From NCBI GenBank assembly GCA_902572675.1, contig CACGGY010000021.1:1-15119 (forward strand): a stretch of DNA of 15,119 nucleotides. The letters run 5' to 3'. Position 1 is the stretch's first letter, and every line of letters begins with the position of its first letter. The notes under the pieces were generated by a model. The model was not told the origin of the DNA. It worked only from the letters and a program-made list of their open reading frames with translations, and did no database searches. Of this stretch, positions 6,536-14,179 are shown piece after piece. Source of the stretch: an uncultured Prochlorococcus sp. (GTDB lineage: Bacteria; Cyanobacteriota; Cyanobacteriia; PCC-6307; Cyanobiaceae). The position numbers were made by a program, and so were the translations under genes.

Positions 6536-8830
6536 TTAATCCAAAGATAAAGCATTAATTACAACTGTAATAGAGCTAGTAGCCATCAATAATGCTGCTA
6601 TTGAGGGAGTAAGAAGAATACCGTATTTAGGGAATAAAATGCCGGCGGCTAAAGGTATAGCTAGTAAGTTATAACCAAAAGCCCATGTTAGATTTTGTTT
6701 TATTTTTCTTATAGTTTTTTTAGCAAGATTTAAGGCGTAGGGTAATCCATTGAGTTGATCTCCCATTAATACTACATCTGCATTTGCCTTGGCTATTTGA
6801 GTACCTGATCCGACCGCAATTCCTAAGTCTGAAGATGCTAATGCTGGGACATCATTAATGCCATCACCAATCATTGCTACTTTATTATTAATTTTTAATT
6901 TTTCTATAGTCTTTAGCTTCATTTCAGGAAGAAGATCCCATTTTACTTCTGTTTCTTTACAACCAATTTTTTTTGCTAAAGCTAAAACTGTTTGTTTCCT
7001 ATCTCCACTTAAAATACTAATTTTAAATTTGTTTTCTCTTAAATTTTGAACTGTTTTAATTGAATCATCTCTGAGTAAATCTCCTAGGAAGATAAAGCCC
7101 AACAACTTATCTTTGATACTTACTCCAATGATAGTGTTCGTTTTTGTCTCTTCATTTTCAATGACGTTTTTTGCATCACTATCCATAAATATCCCTTTAC
7201 TTAGTAGCCATTCAATATTTCCAATATTAATAAGTCCATCAATTGACTCAAGTTCTCCAGAAATACCTTGACCTGAGTGAGTGCAAATTTTTTTTATTGG
7301 AAATAAACTTAAATTTTCTTTTTTTGCCTCTTGAATTAATGCATCTGCGATTGGATGTCTGCTTTCCTTTTCCAAACTGGCAGCAATTCTTAATAAAAAT
7401 GAATGATCATCATTATTTTTATAATCAACAATAAAAGGCTTACCTTTTGTTAGAGTGCCGGTCTTGTCAAAAATAATGTGATTAATTTTTGAAGCCATCT
7501 CTATTTTGTCTCCCCCTTTAAATAAAACTCCTTTTTTTGATGCTTTACCTGATGCGACAGTTATTACAGTTGGGGTGGCTAAACCTAATGCACAAGGACA
7601 AGCTATTACTAAAACAGCAATTGACAATTGAATGGCTAAACTAAGGAAACTCTCAGCATTACTACCAAGGGAGTTATGAAGTGTATGGCTTGAGTGAATG
7701 ATAAATTGATGATTATGACTTAATAAATCTGGCCAAATGTTACTTGCCCCCTTCCACCAAAAGAAGAAGGTTAAAGTGGCAAAAATAAGTACAAAGTAAG
7801 TAAATTTGCCTGAAATTTCATCAGCAATTCTTTGAATGCGAGGTTTTCTAGAGTTTACAGACTCAATAAGATTTACTAGTTTTGCAAGAGAAGAATCCCC
7901 TCCGACCTTTAATACTTTAAGTCTAAGAGTTGAATTAAGATTTAAAGACCCACTTGATAGATGTTCACCTTTTTTTACCTCGATAGGTTTAGATTCTCCA
8001 GTAATATGCGAAACATCAACATATGAATTACCTTGAGTAACAATGCAATCAGCAGGAACTCTGTCTCCCGCTAAAACTTGAATCTCTTGATCAGGTCTTA
8101 AAGTGTTTACTCTTATTGACTTTATTTGGTTGTCTTCTGTGTATATATTTGCCATTTCAGGTTGAAGATCTAATAATTCTCCAATGGATGAACCAGTTTG
8201 ATATCTTGCTCTTTCTTCTAAGAAACGCCCAATTAGTATAAAGCCTAATAGCATAACTGGTTCATTAAAAAAACAAGGAAAACCAGTGGCAGGAAAAATT
8301 AAGGATAGAAGACTTGTTATATATGCGCTAATTACTCCAAGAGCTACTAAAGAATCCATATCCGGATGGTTCTTAATAAATGATTTAAATCCATTAATAA
8401 TTATTCCTCTGCCAGGAAATAATAGAGCTAATGTTGCTAATGAAGCGTGAAAAAATATATTACCTAAGATTGGAAAATTTATATATCTTCCTTCTGCCAA
8501 ATGTCCTAAACCTGAAAATAATAAAAGTAATAGGGCAAAAGTTAGTTTTTTCCATTGATTATTCCATTTCTTTTTTTTTTCTAATTCTGCTTTATTGATT
8601 TTTTTTGAAAAGTCGTTTATGTAAATCTTTGATGGGAATCCATTTTCTTTTAGATTTTCTAGAACTGTCTCTATTTCTATATGTTTCTGGGTAATTTCAA
8701 AATATGCACTTTCAGTAAGCAAGTTAACAGAAACATTTTCAATACCATCAGAATTTTTCAATATTTTCTCAACAGTACTAACACAACCCCCGCACTTCAT
8801 ACCTTTAACGTTTAATTGAATGCTCTCCAT
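6536..8830 (-). CDS. copper-translocating P1B-type ATPase
   Basis: A heavy-metal pump of the Cu(I) class, 764 aa from the ATG at 8828-8830 (a GTG three codons earlier is possible). In order: an N-terminal HMA domain with GMKCGGC (metal cysteines 13 and 16), membrane helices, the actuator TGES at 277-280, the transmembrane site CPC at 411-413, the phosphorylation motif DKTGTLT beginning at Asp455, SRHP in the nucleotide domain, GDGIND, and a final helix pair with YN and MATSS motifs. CPC with the YN and MxxSS signatures indicates Cu(I) rather than Zn/Cd. Cyanobacteria use CtaA (plasma membrane) and PacS (thylakoid) to feed plastocyanin and cytochrome oxidase. I cannot tell which role applies, so no symbol is given. 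First gene of the operon with tmk and holB, divergent from ycf3. Confidence 0.92.
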   Translation of the reverse strand: MESIQLNVKGMKCGGCVSTVEKILKNSDGIENVSVNLLTESAYFEITQKHIEIETVLENLKENGFPSKIYINDFSKKINKAELEKKKKWNNQWKKLTFALLLLLFSGLGHLAEGRYINFPILGNIFFHASLATLALLFPGRGIIINGFKSFIKNHPDMDSLVALGVISAYITSLLSLIFPATGFPCFFNEPVMLLGFILIGRFLEERARYQTGSSIGELLDLQPEMANIYTEDNQIKSIRVNTLRPDQEIQVLAGDRVPADCIVTQGNSYVDVSHITGESKPIEVKKGEHLSSGSLNLNSTLRLKVLKVGGDSSLAKLVNLIESVNSRKPRIQRIADEISGKFTYFVLIFATLTFFFWWKGASNIWPDLLSHNHQFIIHSSHTLHNSLGSNAESFLSLAIQLSIAVLVIACPCALGLATPTVITVASGKASKKGVLFKGGDKIEMASKINHIIFDKTGTLTKGKPFIVDYKNNDDHSFLLRIAASLEKESRHPIADALIQEAKKENLSLFPIKKICTHSGQGISGELESIDGLINIGNIEWLLSKGIFMDSDAKNVIENEETKTNTIIGVSIKDKLLGFIFLGDLLRDDSIKTVQNLRENKFKISILSGDRKQTVLALAKKIGCKETEVKWDLLPEMKLKTIEKLKINNKVAMIGDGINDVPALASSDLGIAVGSGTQIAKANADVVLMGDQLNGLPYALNLAKKTIRKIKQNLTWAFGYNLLAIPLAAGILFPKYGILLTPSIAALLMATSSITVVINALSLD

Positions 8831-8852
8831 ATTTTTCACGATAGAAGCAAAT

Positions 8853-8893
8853 TAATGCTTGATCTTATATTTAACTATAATAATAAATGTAAT
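8853..8893 (+). promoter_or_regulatory. possible ycf3 promoter region in the ATPase-ycf3 spacer
   Basis: The true spacer between the two divergent genes is 121 nt (8831-8951). TATAAT at 8876-8881 is a perfect -10 hexamer for rightward transcription and would place the start near 8888, about 64 nt before the ycf3 GTG. No good -35 is seen at the right distance. On the minus strand ATTACAT (complement of 8887-8893), followed at a 16-18-nt distance by TATAAG, could serve the copper ATPase. This is weak evidence from hexamers alone. Confidence 0.3.
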
Positions 8894-8951
8894 AGACTTT
8901 TTAAATAGTTATTTTTTAAATTACGATATTAATTTTATTAGATTTAAATCA

Positions 8952-9473
8952 GTGCCTAGTAATCAAAACAGAGACAACTTTATCGATAAAGCTTTTACTG
9001 TAATTGCTGAATCTATTGTAAAAATAATGCCGATCGCTGAGAAAGAAAAAAAGGCATATATTTATTATAGAGATGGCTTAGCTGCCCAAAATAATGGCGA
9101 TTATTCGGAAGCATTAGAGTATTACAAAGAGAGTTTATTGCTTGAAGAAAATAAAATTGATAGGGGTGAGACTTTAAAAAATATGGCAATCATATATATG
9201 AGTAATGGTGAAGAAGATTTGTCTATTGAAACCTATGAAAAAGCGTTAGTAGAAAATCCCAAACAACCATCATGCTTGAAAAATATAGGTTTAATTTATG
9301 AAAAAAGGGGAAGATATGCTGAGCAAAATGGTGATTTAGATCAGAGAGATATTTGGTTTGATAAAGCTGCTGAAGTCTGGTCTAAAGCAGTGAGACTATA
9401 TCCAGGGGGTTATCTAGATATTGAGAATTGGTTGAAAAACTCAGGCAGAAGCTCAATTGACATGTACCTTTGA
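8952..9473 (+). CDS. ycf3: photosystem I assembly protein Ycf3
   Basis: A thylakoid-associated TPR chaperone needed to assemble photosystem I, conserved from cyanobacteria to chloroplasts. It is 173 aa from a GTG at 8952 (PSNQNRDNFIDKAFTVIAE...). TPR units lie at about 35-68 (YYRDGLAAQNNGDYSEALEY), 72-105 (LKNMAIIYMSNGEEDLSIE) and 120-153, ending in YPGGYLDIENWLKNSGRSS. The open frame extends to a TTG at 8859, but those 31 extra residues are hydrophobic spacer-like sequence not found in the family, so GTG is chosen. No Shine-Dalgarno is visible. It converges on radA with 5 nt between stop codons. Confidence 0.95.
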   Translation: MPSNQNRDNFIDKAFTVIAESIVKIMPIAEKEKKAYIYYRDGLAAQNNGDYSEALEYYKESLLLEENKIDRGETLKNMAIIYMSNGEEDLSIETYEKALVENPKQPSCLKNIGLIYEKRGRYAEQNGDLDQRDIWFDKAAEVWSKAVRLYPGGYLDIENWLKNSGRSSIDMYL

Positions 9474-9478
9474 TTTTT

Positions 9479-10831
9479 TTATTTTGATAAAGAATAATCA
9501 ACTGCTTCTTTAATATTGGATATCTCTTTGATATTTATTAAATTTTGAAAATTATTATTTAGTTCCTCCTCTAGTTTTGGGACTACGATATTTTTGATCC
9601 CTAGTCTTACAGCTTCTTCTATCTTTGTACGAAGGTTATTCGATTTTCTAACTTGACCGCTCAAACCCAATTCCCCAATAAATGAAGTACTAGCCAAAGG
9701 AGGAATATTTTTCAAACTTGATAAAATTGATATTGCTACACCTAAATCAGATGAGGGGTCATTAATCTCAAAGCCTCCCCCAGTTGCTATATAGCAATCA
9801 AATTCAGATAATTTTATACCTACGTGTTTTTCAATAACAGCAAGAATTTGATGTAATCTATTTATGTTAATTCCAGTTGTAGTTCGTCTTGGGTTACTAT
9901 AGAAAGTTTTGTTTACCAGTGCTTGTATATCAACTGCTAATGGTCGAGTACCTTCATTTGTGATCGTAGTTGTTACACCTGAAATATTTTCTTTATTTGT
10001 AAAAATTGAACTTGGGTTTTTTATCTCTCGTAAACCCTCTTCAAGCATTTCAAAAATTCCAATTTCGAAGGTTGATCCAAATCGATTTTTTATACTTCTT
10101 AGTAATCTATGTGATGAAATATTATCTCCTTCAAAGTTTATTACTGTATCAACTAAATGCTCAAGAGTTTTAGGGCCAGCTAAAGCTCCATCTTTGGTTA
10201 CATGACCAATTATTAGAAGAGCAATATTATTGTCTTTAGCTAGATTTTGCAATTCAGAAGAACATGCTCGAACTTGAGAAACCGATCCTGGTGAACTTTC
10301 CATTTCATGATTATGGATGGCTTGAATACTATCAATAATTGCGAAACTTGGATTTATACGTTTGATCTCTTCAATAATTAGGGATAAATTCGTTTCTGCA
10401 AAAATTTTTAAATCAAAGTATTTTTGATTTAATCTTTCCCATCTAATTTTTACTTGTTCTAAGGATTCTTCTGCAGTTATGTATAAAACTTTCTCATTGA
10501 AAGATATTTTCCCTGCTGATTGAAGAACTATTGTGCTTTTACCTATACCTGGTTCTCCTCCAAGTAAGACAATAGATCCAGGTACTATTCCACCTCCAAG
10601 AACTCGATCAAATTCTCTAAATCCACTTGTAAATCTTGATATTTTTTTTGATGAAATTTCATTAAAAGGGATAGATCTCTTATTACTTTTAATATCTTGA
10701 TGTTTAGATCTCTTGCTTTTAATTTCTTCTACAATCGAATTCCATGACTTGCAATTAAGGCATTTCCCAAAGTATTGAGAAGTTTCAGTTCCGCAATTTT
10801 GACAAATAAAAGTAGACAATTTGCTAGACAT
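9479..10831 (-). CDS. radA: DNA repair protein RadA
   Basis: A RecA-related ATPase that drives branch migration of recombination intermediates. It is 450 aa. The N-terminal zinc finger has Cys10, 13, 24 and 27 (CQNC...CLNC), Walker A GEPGIGKST is at 92-100, the RadA-specific KNRFG is at 248-252, and a C-terminal Lon-protease-like domain contains ATGGGFEINDPSSDLGVA and FIGELGLSGQVR. All family elements are in order and the length is normal. The start is an ATG at 10829-10831. It is monocistronic as far as seen: divergent from rpaB across 107 nt, convergent with ycf3, and no terminator hairpin follows it. No regulatory site such as a LexA box was recognised upstream. Confidence 0.95.
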   Translation of the reverse strand: MSSKLSTFICQNCGTETSQYFGKCLNCKSWNSIVEEIKSKRSKHQDIKSNKRSIPFNEISSKKISRFTSGFREFDRVLGGGIVPGSIVLLGGEPGIGKSTIVLQSAGKISFNEKVLYITAEESLEQVKIRWERLNQKYFDLKIFAETNLSLIIEEIKRINPSFAIIDSIQAIHNHEMESSPGSVSQVRACSSELQNLAKDNNIALLIIGHVTKDGALAGPKTLEHLVDTVINFEGDNISSHRLLRSIKNRFGSTFEIGIFEMLEEGLREIKNPSSIFTNKENISGVTTTITNEGTRPLAVDIQALVNKTFYSNPRRTTTGININRLHQILAVIEKHVGIKLSEFDCYIATGGGFEINDPSSDLGVAISILSSLKNIPPLASTSFIGELGLSGQVRKSNNLRTKIEEAVRLGIKNIVVPKLEEELNNNFQNLINIKEISNIKEAVDYSLSK

Positions 10832-10920
10832 TTAGTTTTTGAATAAAGTATAAGAACTAGAATGTTTGGGATATTGCCCCTCTACAAGTTAGATTAGGAT
10901 AATAATTAATTCTCTTACTG

Positions 10921-10930
10921 ATTAGCTAAT
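10921..10930. repeat. 10-bp perfect palindrome ahead of rpaB
   Basis: ATTAGCTAAT at 10921-10930 reads the same on both strands and ends 8 nt before the rpaB ATG, where a ribosome binding site would normally sit. The 107-nt radA-rpaB spacer holds no other clear signal; a TCTACA at 10881 with a TAATTA 16 nt later is a weak promoter candidate. A short palindrome in AT-rich DNA may be chance. Confidence 0.25.
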
Positions 10931-10938
10931 AGAAACAA

Positions 10939-11685
10939 ATGGCTCTATCTAGTCAAACTAAAGAAACAATTCTTGTCGCAGATGACGAGGCAAGTATTAG
11001 AAGAATTCTAGAGACCCGCCTCTCTATGATTGGCTACAAAGTCGTAACCGCAAGTGATGGTAAAGAAGCACTAAAGCTATTTAAAGACTATGAGCCTGAT
11101 TTAGTCGTGCTTGACGTTATGATGCCAAAATTAGATGGCTATGGGGTGTGTCAAGAATTAAGGAAAGATTCTGATGTCCCAATAGTTATGTTAACTGCAT
11201 TAGGAGATGTTGCAGACAGGATAACAGGTTTAGAATTAGGGGCTGATGATTATGTTGTGAAACCATTTAGTCCTAAGGAATTAGAAGCTAGAATTAGATG
11301 CGTTTTAAGAAGAATTGACAAAGAACAAATTCCTGGCATGCCTAATTCAGGATTAATTTTGGTTACTGATATAAAAATTGATACAAATCGAAGACAAGTT
11401 TTTAAAAGCGATGAGAGAATAAGATTAACTGGAATGGAATTCAGTCTTTTAGAGCTTTTGGTAAGCAGGTCAGGCGAGCCTTTTAGTAGAGGAGAAATTT
11501 TGAAGGAAGTGTGGGGGTATACTCCTGAGAGACATGTAGATACACGAGTAGTCGATGTTCATATATCGAGATTAAGATCAAAACTGGAGGCTGATCCAGC
11601 AAATCCTGAACTGATATTAACAGCAAGGGGCACAGGATATCTTTTTCAAAGGATTGTAGATATTTCTCCTTTTGACGGTAAATAA
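10939..11685 (+). CDS. rpaB: OmpR-family response regulator RpaB (Ycf27), high-light regulator
   Basis: An essential response regulator that, with histidine kinase NblS (Hik33), controls high-light and photosystem genes through HLR1 sites in model cyanobacteria; the plastid homologue is Ycf27. It is 248 aa. The receiver domain has Asp15/Asp16, phospho-acceptor Asp59 in LVVLDVMMP, Thr86 and Lys108 (VVKPF). The winged helix at about 140-238 has LTGMEFSLLELLVSRSGEPFSRGEILKEVWGY (in two parts), DTRVVDVHISRLRSKLE and LTARGTGYLF. The stretch VTASDGKEAL and the RTGMEF-like LTGMEF motif fit RpaB/Ycf27 rather than RpaA. The ATG at 10939 has no Shine-Dalgarno. The TAA stop is directly followed by the plsX ATG, so the two are probably cotranscribed. 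Confidence 0.95.
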   Translation: MALSSQTKETILVADDEASIRRILETRLSMIGYKVVTASDGKEALKLFKDYEPDLVVLDVMMPKLDGYGVCQELRKDSDVPIVMLTALGDVADRITGLELGADDYVVKPFSPKELEARIRCVLRRIDKEQIPGMPNSGLILVTDIKIDTNRRQVFKSDERIRLTGMEFSLLELLVSRSGEPFSRGEILKEVWGYTPERHVDTRVVDVHISRLRSKLEADPANPELILTARGTGYLFQRIVDISPFDGK

Positions 11686-13104
11686 ATGGGTAAAGGTAGT
11701 GTACAAAAAATTAATAAGCCTAGAGCTATTAGAAGATTAGTTATTTGGTACAAAAGAAACTCGGCTGTAACTTCAATAGTAGATAGTGCTGCTAGTTCTG
11801 CAGTAACGGCTAGTAATGTGGCGGGTAATGTAGTTTCTGGTGCTGGTTCTGTTGTGAGCTCAGCCAGCAATGTTGCAAGTAATGTTGCAGGTAATGTTGC
11901 AGGTAATGTAGTTTCAAGTGCTGAATCTGTTGTGAATACTGCCAGCAGTGTTGTTTCAAGTGCTAGTTTAATAGCTAAAAATACATTACAGCCATTAGTT
12001 TTTGACCCATTAAAAAGATTACAAAATAACGATAATGTTTTAGATAGGGTGGAGGATTCTCAATCAAAAAGAATTTGGATAGCAGTTGATGGGATGGGTG
12101 GAGATTATGCTCCCGGTCCAATTCTTGAGGGGTGCCTCGACGCAATAAGTAGATTTCCAATAAATATAAAGTTTGTCGGCAAAATTGAACAAGTTAAAGA
12201 TGCAGCAGAGAAAACTGGTTTAGCAGAATTATTAGAAAATGAAATTGAGAATAATCGTCTTGAATTAATTGATAGTGGAGATCCTATTGGGATGAATGAA
12301 GAAGCTACTGCAGTTAGAAAAAGGAAAAATGCAAGTATAAACGTTGCTATGGATTTAGTGAGAAATAATAAAGCTGAAGCTGTTTACTCAGCGGGTAATT
12401 CAGGTGCCATGATGGCTTCTGCCATATTTAGAATTGGGAGATTGAAAGGGATTGATAGACCAGCTATAGGAGCATTATTTCCAACAAGGGATCAAACTCG
12501 CCCGGTATTAGTTTTAGATGTCGGGGCAAATACAGATTGTAAGCCATCTTATCTGCATCAATTTGCTCTTCTAGGTAATATTTATGCAAAAGATGTCTTA
12601 CAAGTAAAAAAACCAAGAATTGGCCTTTTAAATATCGGAGAGGAAGAATGCAAAGGTAATGATTTATCGCTAAAAACATTTGAATTATTATCTTCTGAAA
12701 AAAGTTTTGATTTTGCAGGTAATTGTGAAGGTCGAGATGTATTGTCAGGTAGTTTCGACGTAGTAGTCTGTGATGGATTTACTGGAAATATATTATTGAA
12801 ATTTCTTGAATCTGTTGGAGGAGTTTTATTAGATATTTTGAGATCTGAGCTGCCACGTGGAAGGCGGGGGAAAGTTGGTTCTGCTTTTTTAAAAAGTAAT
12901 CTACTCAGAATTAAGAAAAGGTTAGATCATGCAGAACATGGAGGAGCTTTATTACTTGGGGTGAACGGTATTTGCGTTATTGGTCATGGAAGTAGCAAAT
13001 CTTTATCAGTAGTTAGTGCTCTTCGCTTGGCTCACTCTGCAGTTAATCATGGTGTTATGGACAATTTAAATCAACTGCAAAAGCTTCAAGTTTTAAATTC
13101 ATAA
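11686..13104 (+). CDS. plsX: phosphate acyltransferase PlsX with a repeat-rich N-terminal extension
   Basis: Converts acyl-ACP to acyl-phosphate, the donor for the first acylation of glycerol-3-phosphate; it is a peripheral membrane enzyme where studied. It is 472 aa, against about 330-350 for typical PlsX. The catalytic core begins near residue 129 with IWIAVDGMGGDYAPGP and continues with EATAVRKRKNAS, SAGNSGAMMASA, LVLDVGANTDCKP, VVCDGFTGN and GGALLLGVNG. Residues 1-25 are basic (RRLVIWYKR). Residues 34-97 are almost only Ala, Val, Ser, Asn and Gly with one charged residue (Glu80). Valines recur every 4 or 7 positions, which suggests an amphipathic helix. No ATG opens the core, but a GTG at 12049 (Val122) could. 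I retain the long form because its ATG abuts the rpaB stop and the frame is intact. I recall extended PlsX proteins in other marine picocyanobacteria, unverified. Confidence 0.92.
   Translation: MGKGSVQKINKPRAIRRLVIWYKRNSAVTSIVDSAASSAVTASNVAGNVVSGAGSVVSSASNVASNVAGNVAGNVVSSAESVVNTASSVVSSASLIAKNTLQPLVFDPLKRLQNNDNVLDRVEDSQSKRIWIAVDGMGGDYAPGPILEGCLDAISRFPINIKFVGKIEQVKDAAEKTGLAELLENEIENNRLELIDSGDPIGMNEEATAVRKRKNASINVAMDLVRNNKAEAVYSAGNSGAMMASAIFRIGRLKGIDRPAIGALFPTRDQTRPVLVLDVGANTDCKPSYLHQFALLGNIYAKDVLQVKKPRIGLLNIGEEECKGNDLSLKTFELLSSEKSFDFAGNCEGRDVLSGSFDVVVCDGFTGNILLKFLESVGGVLLDILRSELPRGRRGKVGSAFLKSNLLRIKKRLDHAEHGGALLLGVNGICVIGHGSSKSLSVVSALRLAHSAVNHGVMDNLNQLQKLQVLNS
11824..11952 (+). repeat. internal repeats coding the PlsX N-terminal extension
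   Basis: Two levels are visible. A segment starting GGTAATGTAGTTTC at 11824 recurs at 11902 (period 78 nt, 26 codons); over the first 51 nt the copies agree at 42 positions by eye. Between them lies a 12-nt tandem unit, AATGTTGCA(A/G)GT, at 11869-11880, 11881-11892 and 11893-11904 (the last two identical), coding NVA(S/G). Period multiples of three keep the frame. Such repeats can expand or shrink by slippage. Confidence 0.8.
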
Positions 13105-13113
13105 AACATATTG

Positions 13114-13133
13114 AGTCAAATTTATGTTTGACT
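13114..13133 (+). other. hairpin in the plsX-fabH spacer
   Basis: AGTCAAA at 13114-13120 and TTTGACT at 13127-13133 form a perfect 7-bp stem with a 6-nt loop. It lies 10 nt after the plsX stop and 24 nt before the fabH start. There is no T-tract, so it is not a good terminator; a role in mRNA processing or 3'-end stability is possible. The inverted repeat is seen; the role is a guess. Confidence 0.4.
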
Positions 13134-13157
13134 AATATAAGTAACTAAAAAACTCTT

Positions 13158-14165
13158 TTGGAAGGAACAAATTTTAATCAGATTGGATTATCATTCAAGG
13201 GAAGCGGAAGTTATGTACCTAATCAAATTCTAACCAATCAAAAAATTAGTCAAAAGGTTGATACAAGTAATGAATGGATAAAATCTAGAACGGGTATTTC
13301 TGAGAGAAGGATTTCTAGCTTAGGAGATAATGTTAATGAGATGGGTTATAAGGCGGCTTTAAACGCTATTGAAATGGCTAGTTGGGATATTCAAACGATT
13401 GATTTGATTGTTTTAGCTACTTCTACTCCGCATGATTTATTTGGATCAGCGCCATCAATTCAAGCTAAATTAGGGGCAGCTAATGCTGTTGCTTTCGATT
13501 TAACTGCAGCATGTAGTGGGTTCTTATTTGCCTTAATTACAGCCTCACAATTTTTAAAAGGGGGTAGTTTTAAAAGGGCTATTGTTATAGGAGCAGATCA
13601 ACTATCAAGCTTTGTTGATTGGAATGATAGAAGAAGTTGTATTCTCTTTGGAGATGGTGCAGGTGCATTAGCAATTGAAGCCACCAATGAATTTGATAAT
13701 TTAATTGGTTTTGATATGAGAACTGATGGAGAAAGGGGTTCTTTTCTTAATCTTCCTTCAAAAAATAATAAAAATTCAATAATTGATAACATTGATTTTT
13801 TAAGCGGAACTTTTTCTCCAATTCAGATGAACGGTCAGGAAGTGTATAAATTTGCAGTTAGAGAAGTTCCTATGATTCTTGAAAAGTTGTTTGAAAAAAT
13901 AAATTATACTTCCGATGAAGTTGATTGGCTTGTATTGCATCAAGCTAATCAAAGGATATTGGATTCTGTAGGAGACAGGTTAAAAATTCCTGGAGAAAAA
14001 ATTCTTAGCAATTTAGAAAAATATGGTAATACGTCAGCAGCAACAATTCCACTAGTGATGGATGAAGCGATTAGAAATAATAGAATTAAACAAAATGATA
14101 TTATAGCCACGAGTGGTTTTGGTGCTGGGTTAAGTTGGGGTGCAGCCCTTATTAAATGGGGTTAA
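13158..14165 (+). CDS. fabH: beta-ketoacyl-ACP synthase III
   Basis: Condenses acetyl-CoA with malonyl-ACP to start fatty-acid synthesis. It is 335 aa from a TTG at 13158. The thiolase-fold catalytic triad is complete: Cys119 in DLTAACSGF, His261 in LVLHQANQR and Asn291 in KYGNTSAA. The pieces TSNEWIKSRTGISERR near residue 36 and a closing SGFGAGLSWGAALIKWG are typical of FabH. Start: no ATG or GTG lies between the upstream stop and residue 62 of this frame, and the family begins about here, so TTG is the only reasonable choice. GGAAGG follows the TTG directly instead of preceding it, so no usual ribosome binding site exists. It stands 53 nt after plsX and is followed closely by fabD. Confidence 0.93.
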   Translation: MEGTNFNQIGLSFKGSGSYVPNQILTNQKISQKVDTSNEWIKSRTGISERRISSLGDNVNEMGYKAALNAIEMASWDIQTIDLIVLATSTPHDLFGSAPSIQAKLGAANAVAFDLTAACSGFLFALITASQFLKGGSFKRAIVIGADQLSSFVDWNDRRSCILFGDGAGALAIEATNEFDNLIGFDMRTDGERGSFLNLPSKNNKNSIIDNIDFLSGTFSPIQMNGQEVYKFAVREVPMILEKLFEKINYTSDEVDWLVLHQANQRILDSVGDRLKIPGEKILSNLEKYGNTSAATIPLVMDEAIRNNRIKQNDIIATSGFGAGLSWGAALIKWG

Positions 14166-14170
14166 AAAAA

Positions 14171-14175
14171 AGGAG
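14171..14175 (+). promoter_or_regulatory. ribosome binding site that decides the fabD start
   Basis: AGGAG, preceded by a run of A, lies 4 nt before the ATG at 14180. An in-frame ATG at 14156 would overlap fabH and has no such site. This is one of few clear Shine-Dalgarno sequences in the window. Confidence 0.7.
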
Positions 14176-14179
14176 CATT

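Noticed and set aside
8886..8893. An HLR1 half-site (ATTACATT on the minus strand) between the copper ATPase and ycf3
   Set aside because: Seven of eight positions match, but no second repeat at the required spacing is present.
8859..8951. A 31-residue N-terminal extension of Ycf3 from a TTG
   Set aside because: Hydrophobic, spacer-like sequence absent from the family; the GTG at 8952 gives the normal 173-aa protein and leaves a TATAAT upstream.
11646..11870. A 74-aa open frame on the minus strand across the rpaB-plsX junction, rich in Ala, Thr and Leu
   Set aside because: It is a mirror of the repetitive PlsX extension; the low-complexity coding sequence keeps stops out of the opposite strand.
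14163..14171. A run of A at the fabH stop as a possible programmed frameshift into fabD
   Set aside because: fabD has its own start and ribosome binding site, and the run lies at the stop and within the purine tract, so nothing requires a frameshift.
14156..14179. An earlier ATG for fabD, overlapping the end of fabH
   Set aside because: The ATG at 14180 has a Shine-Dalgarno and matches where family members begin.
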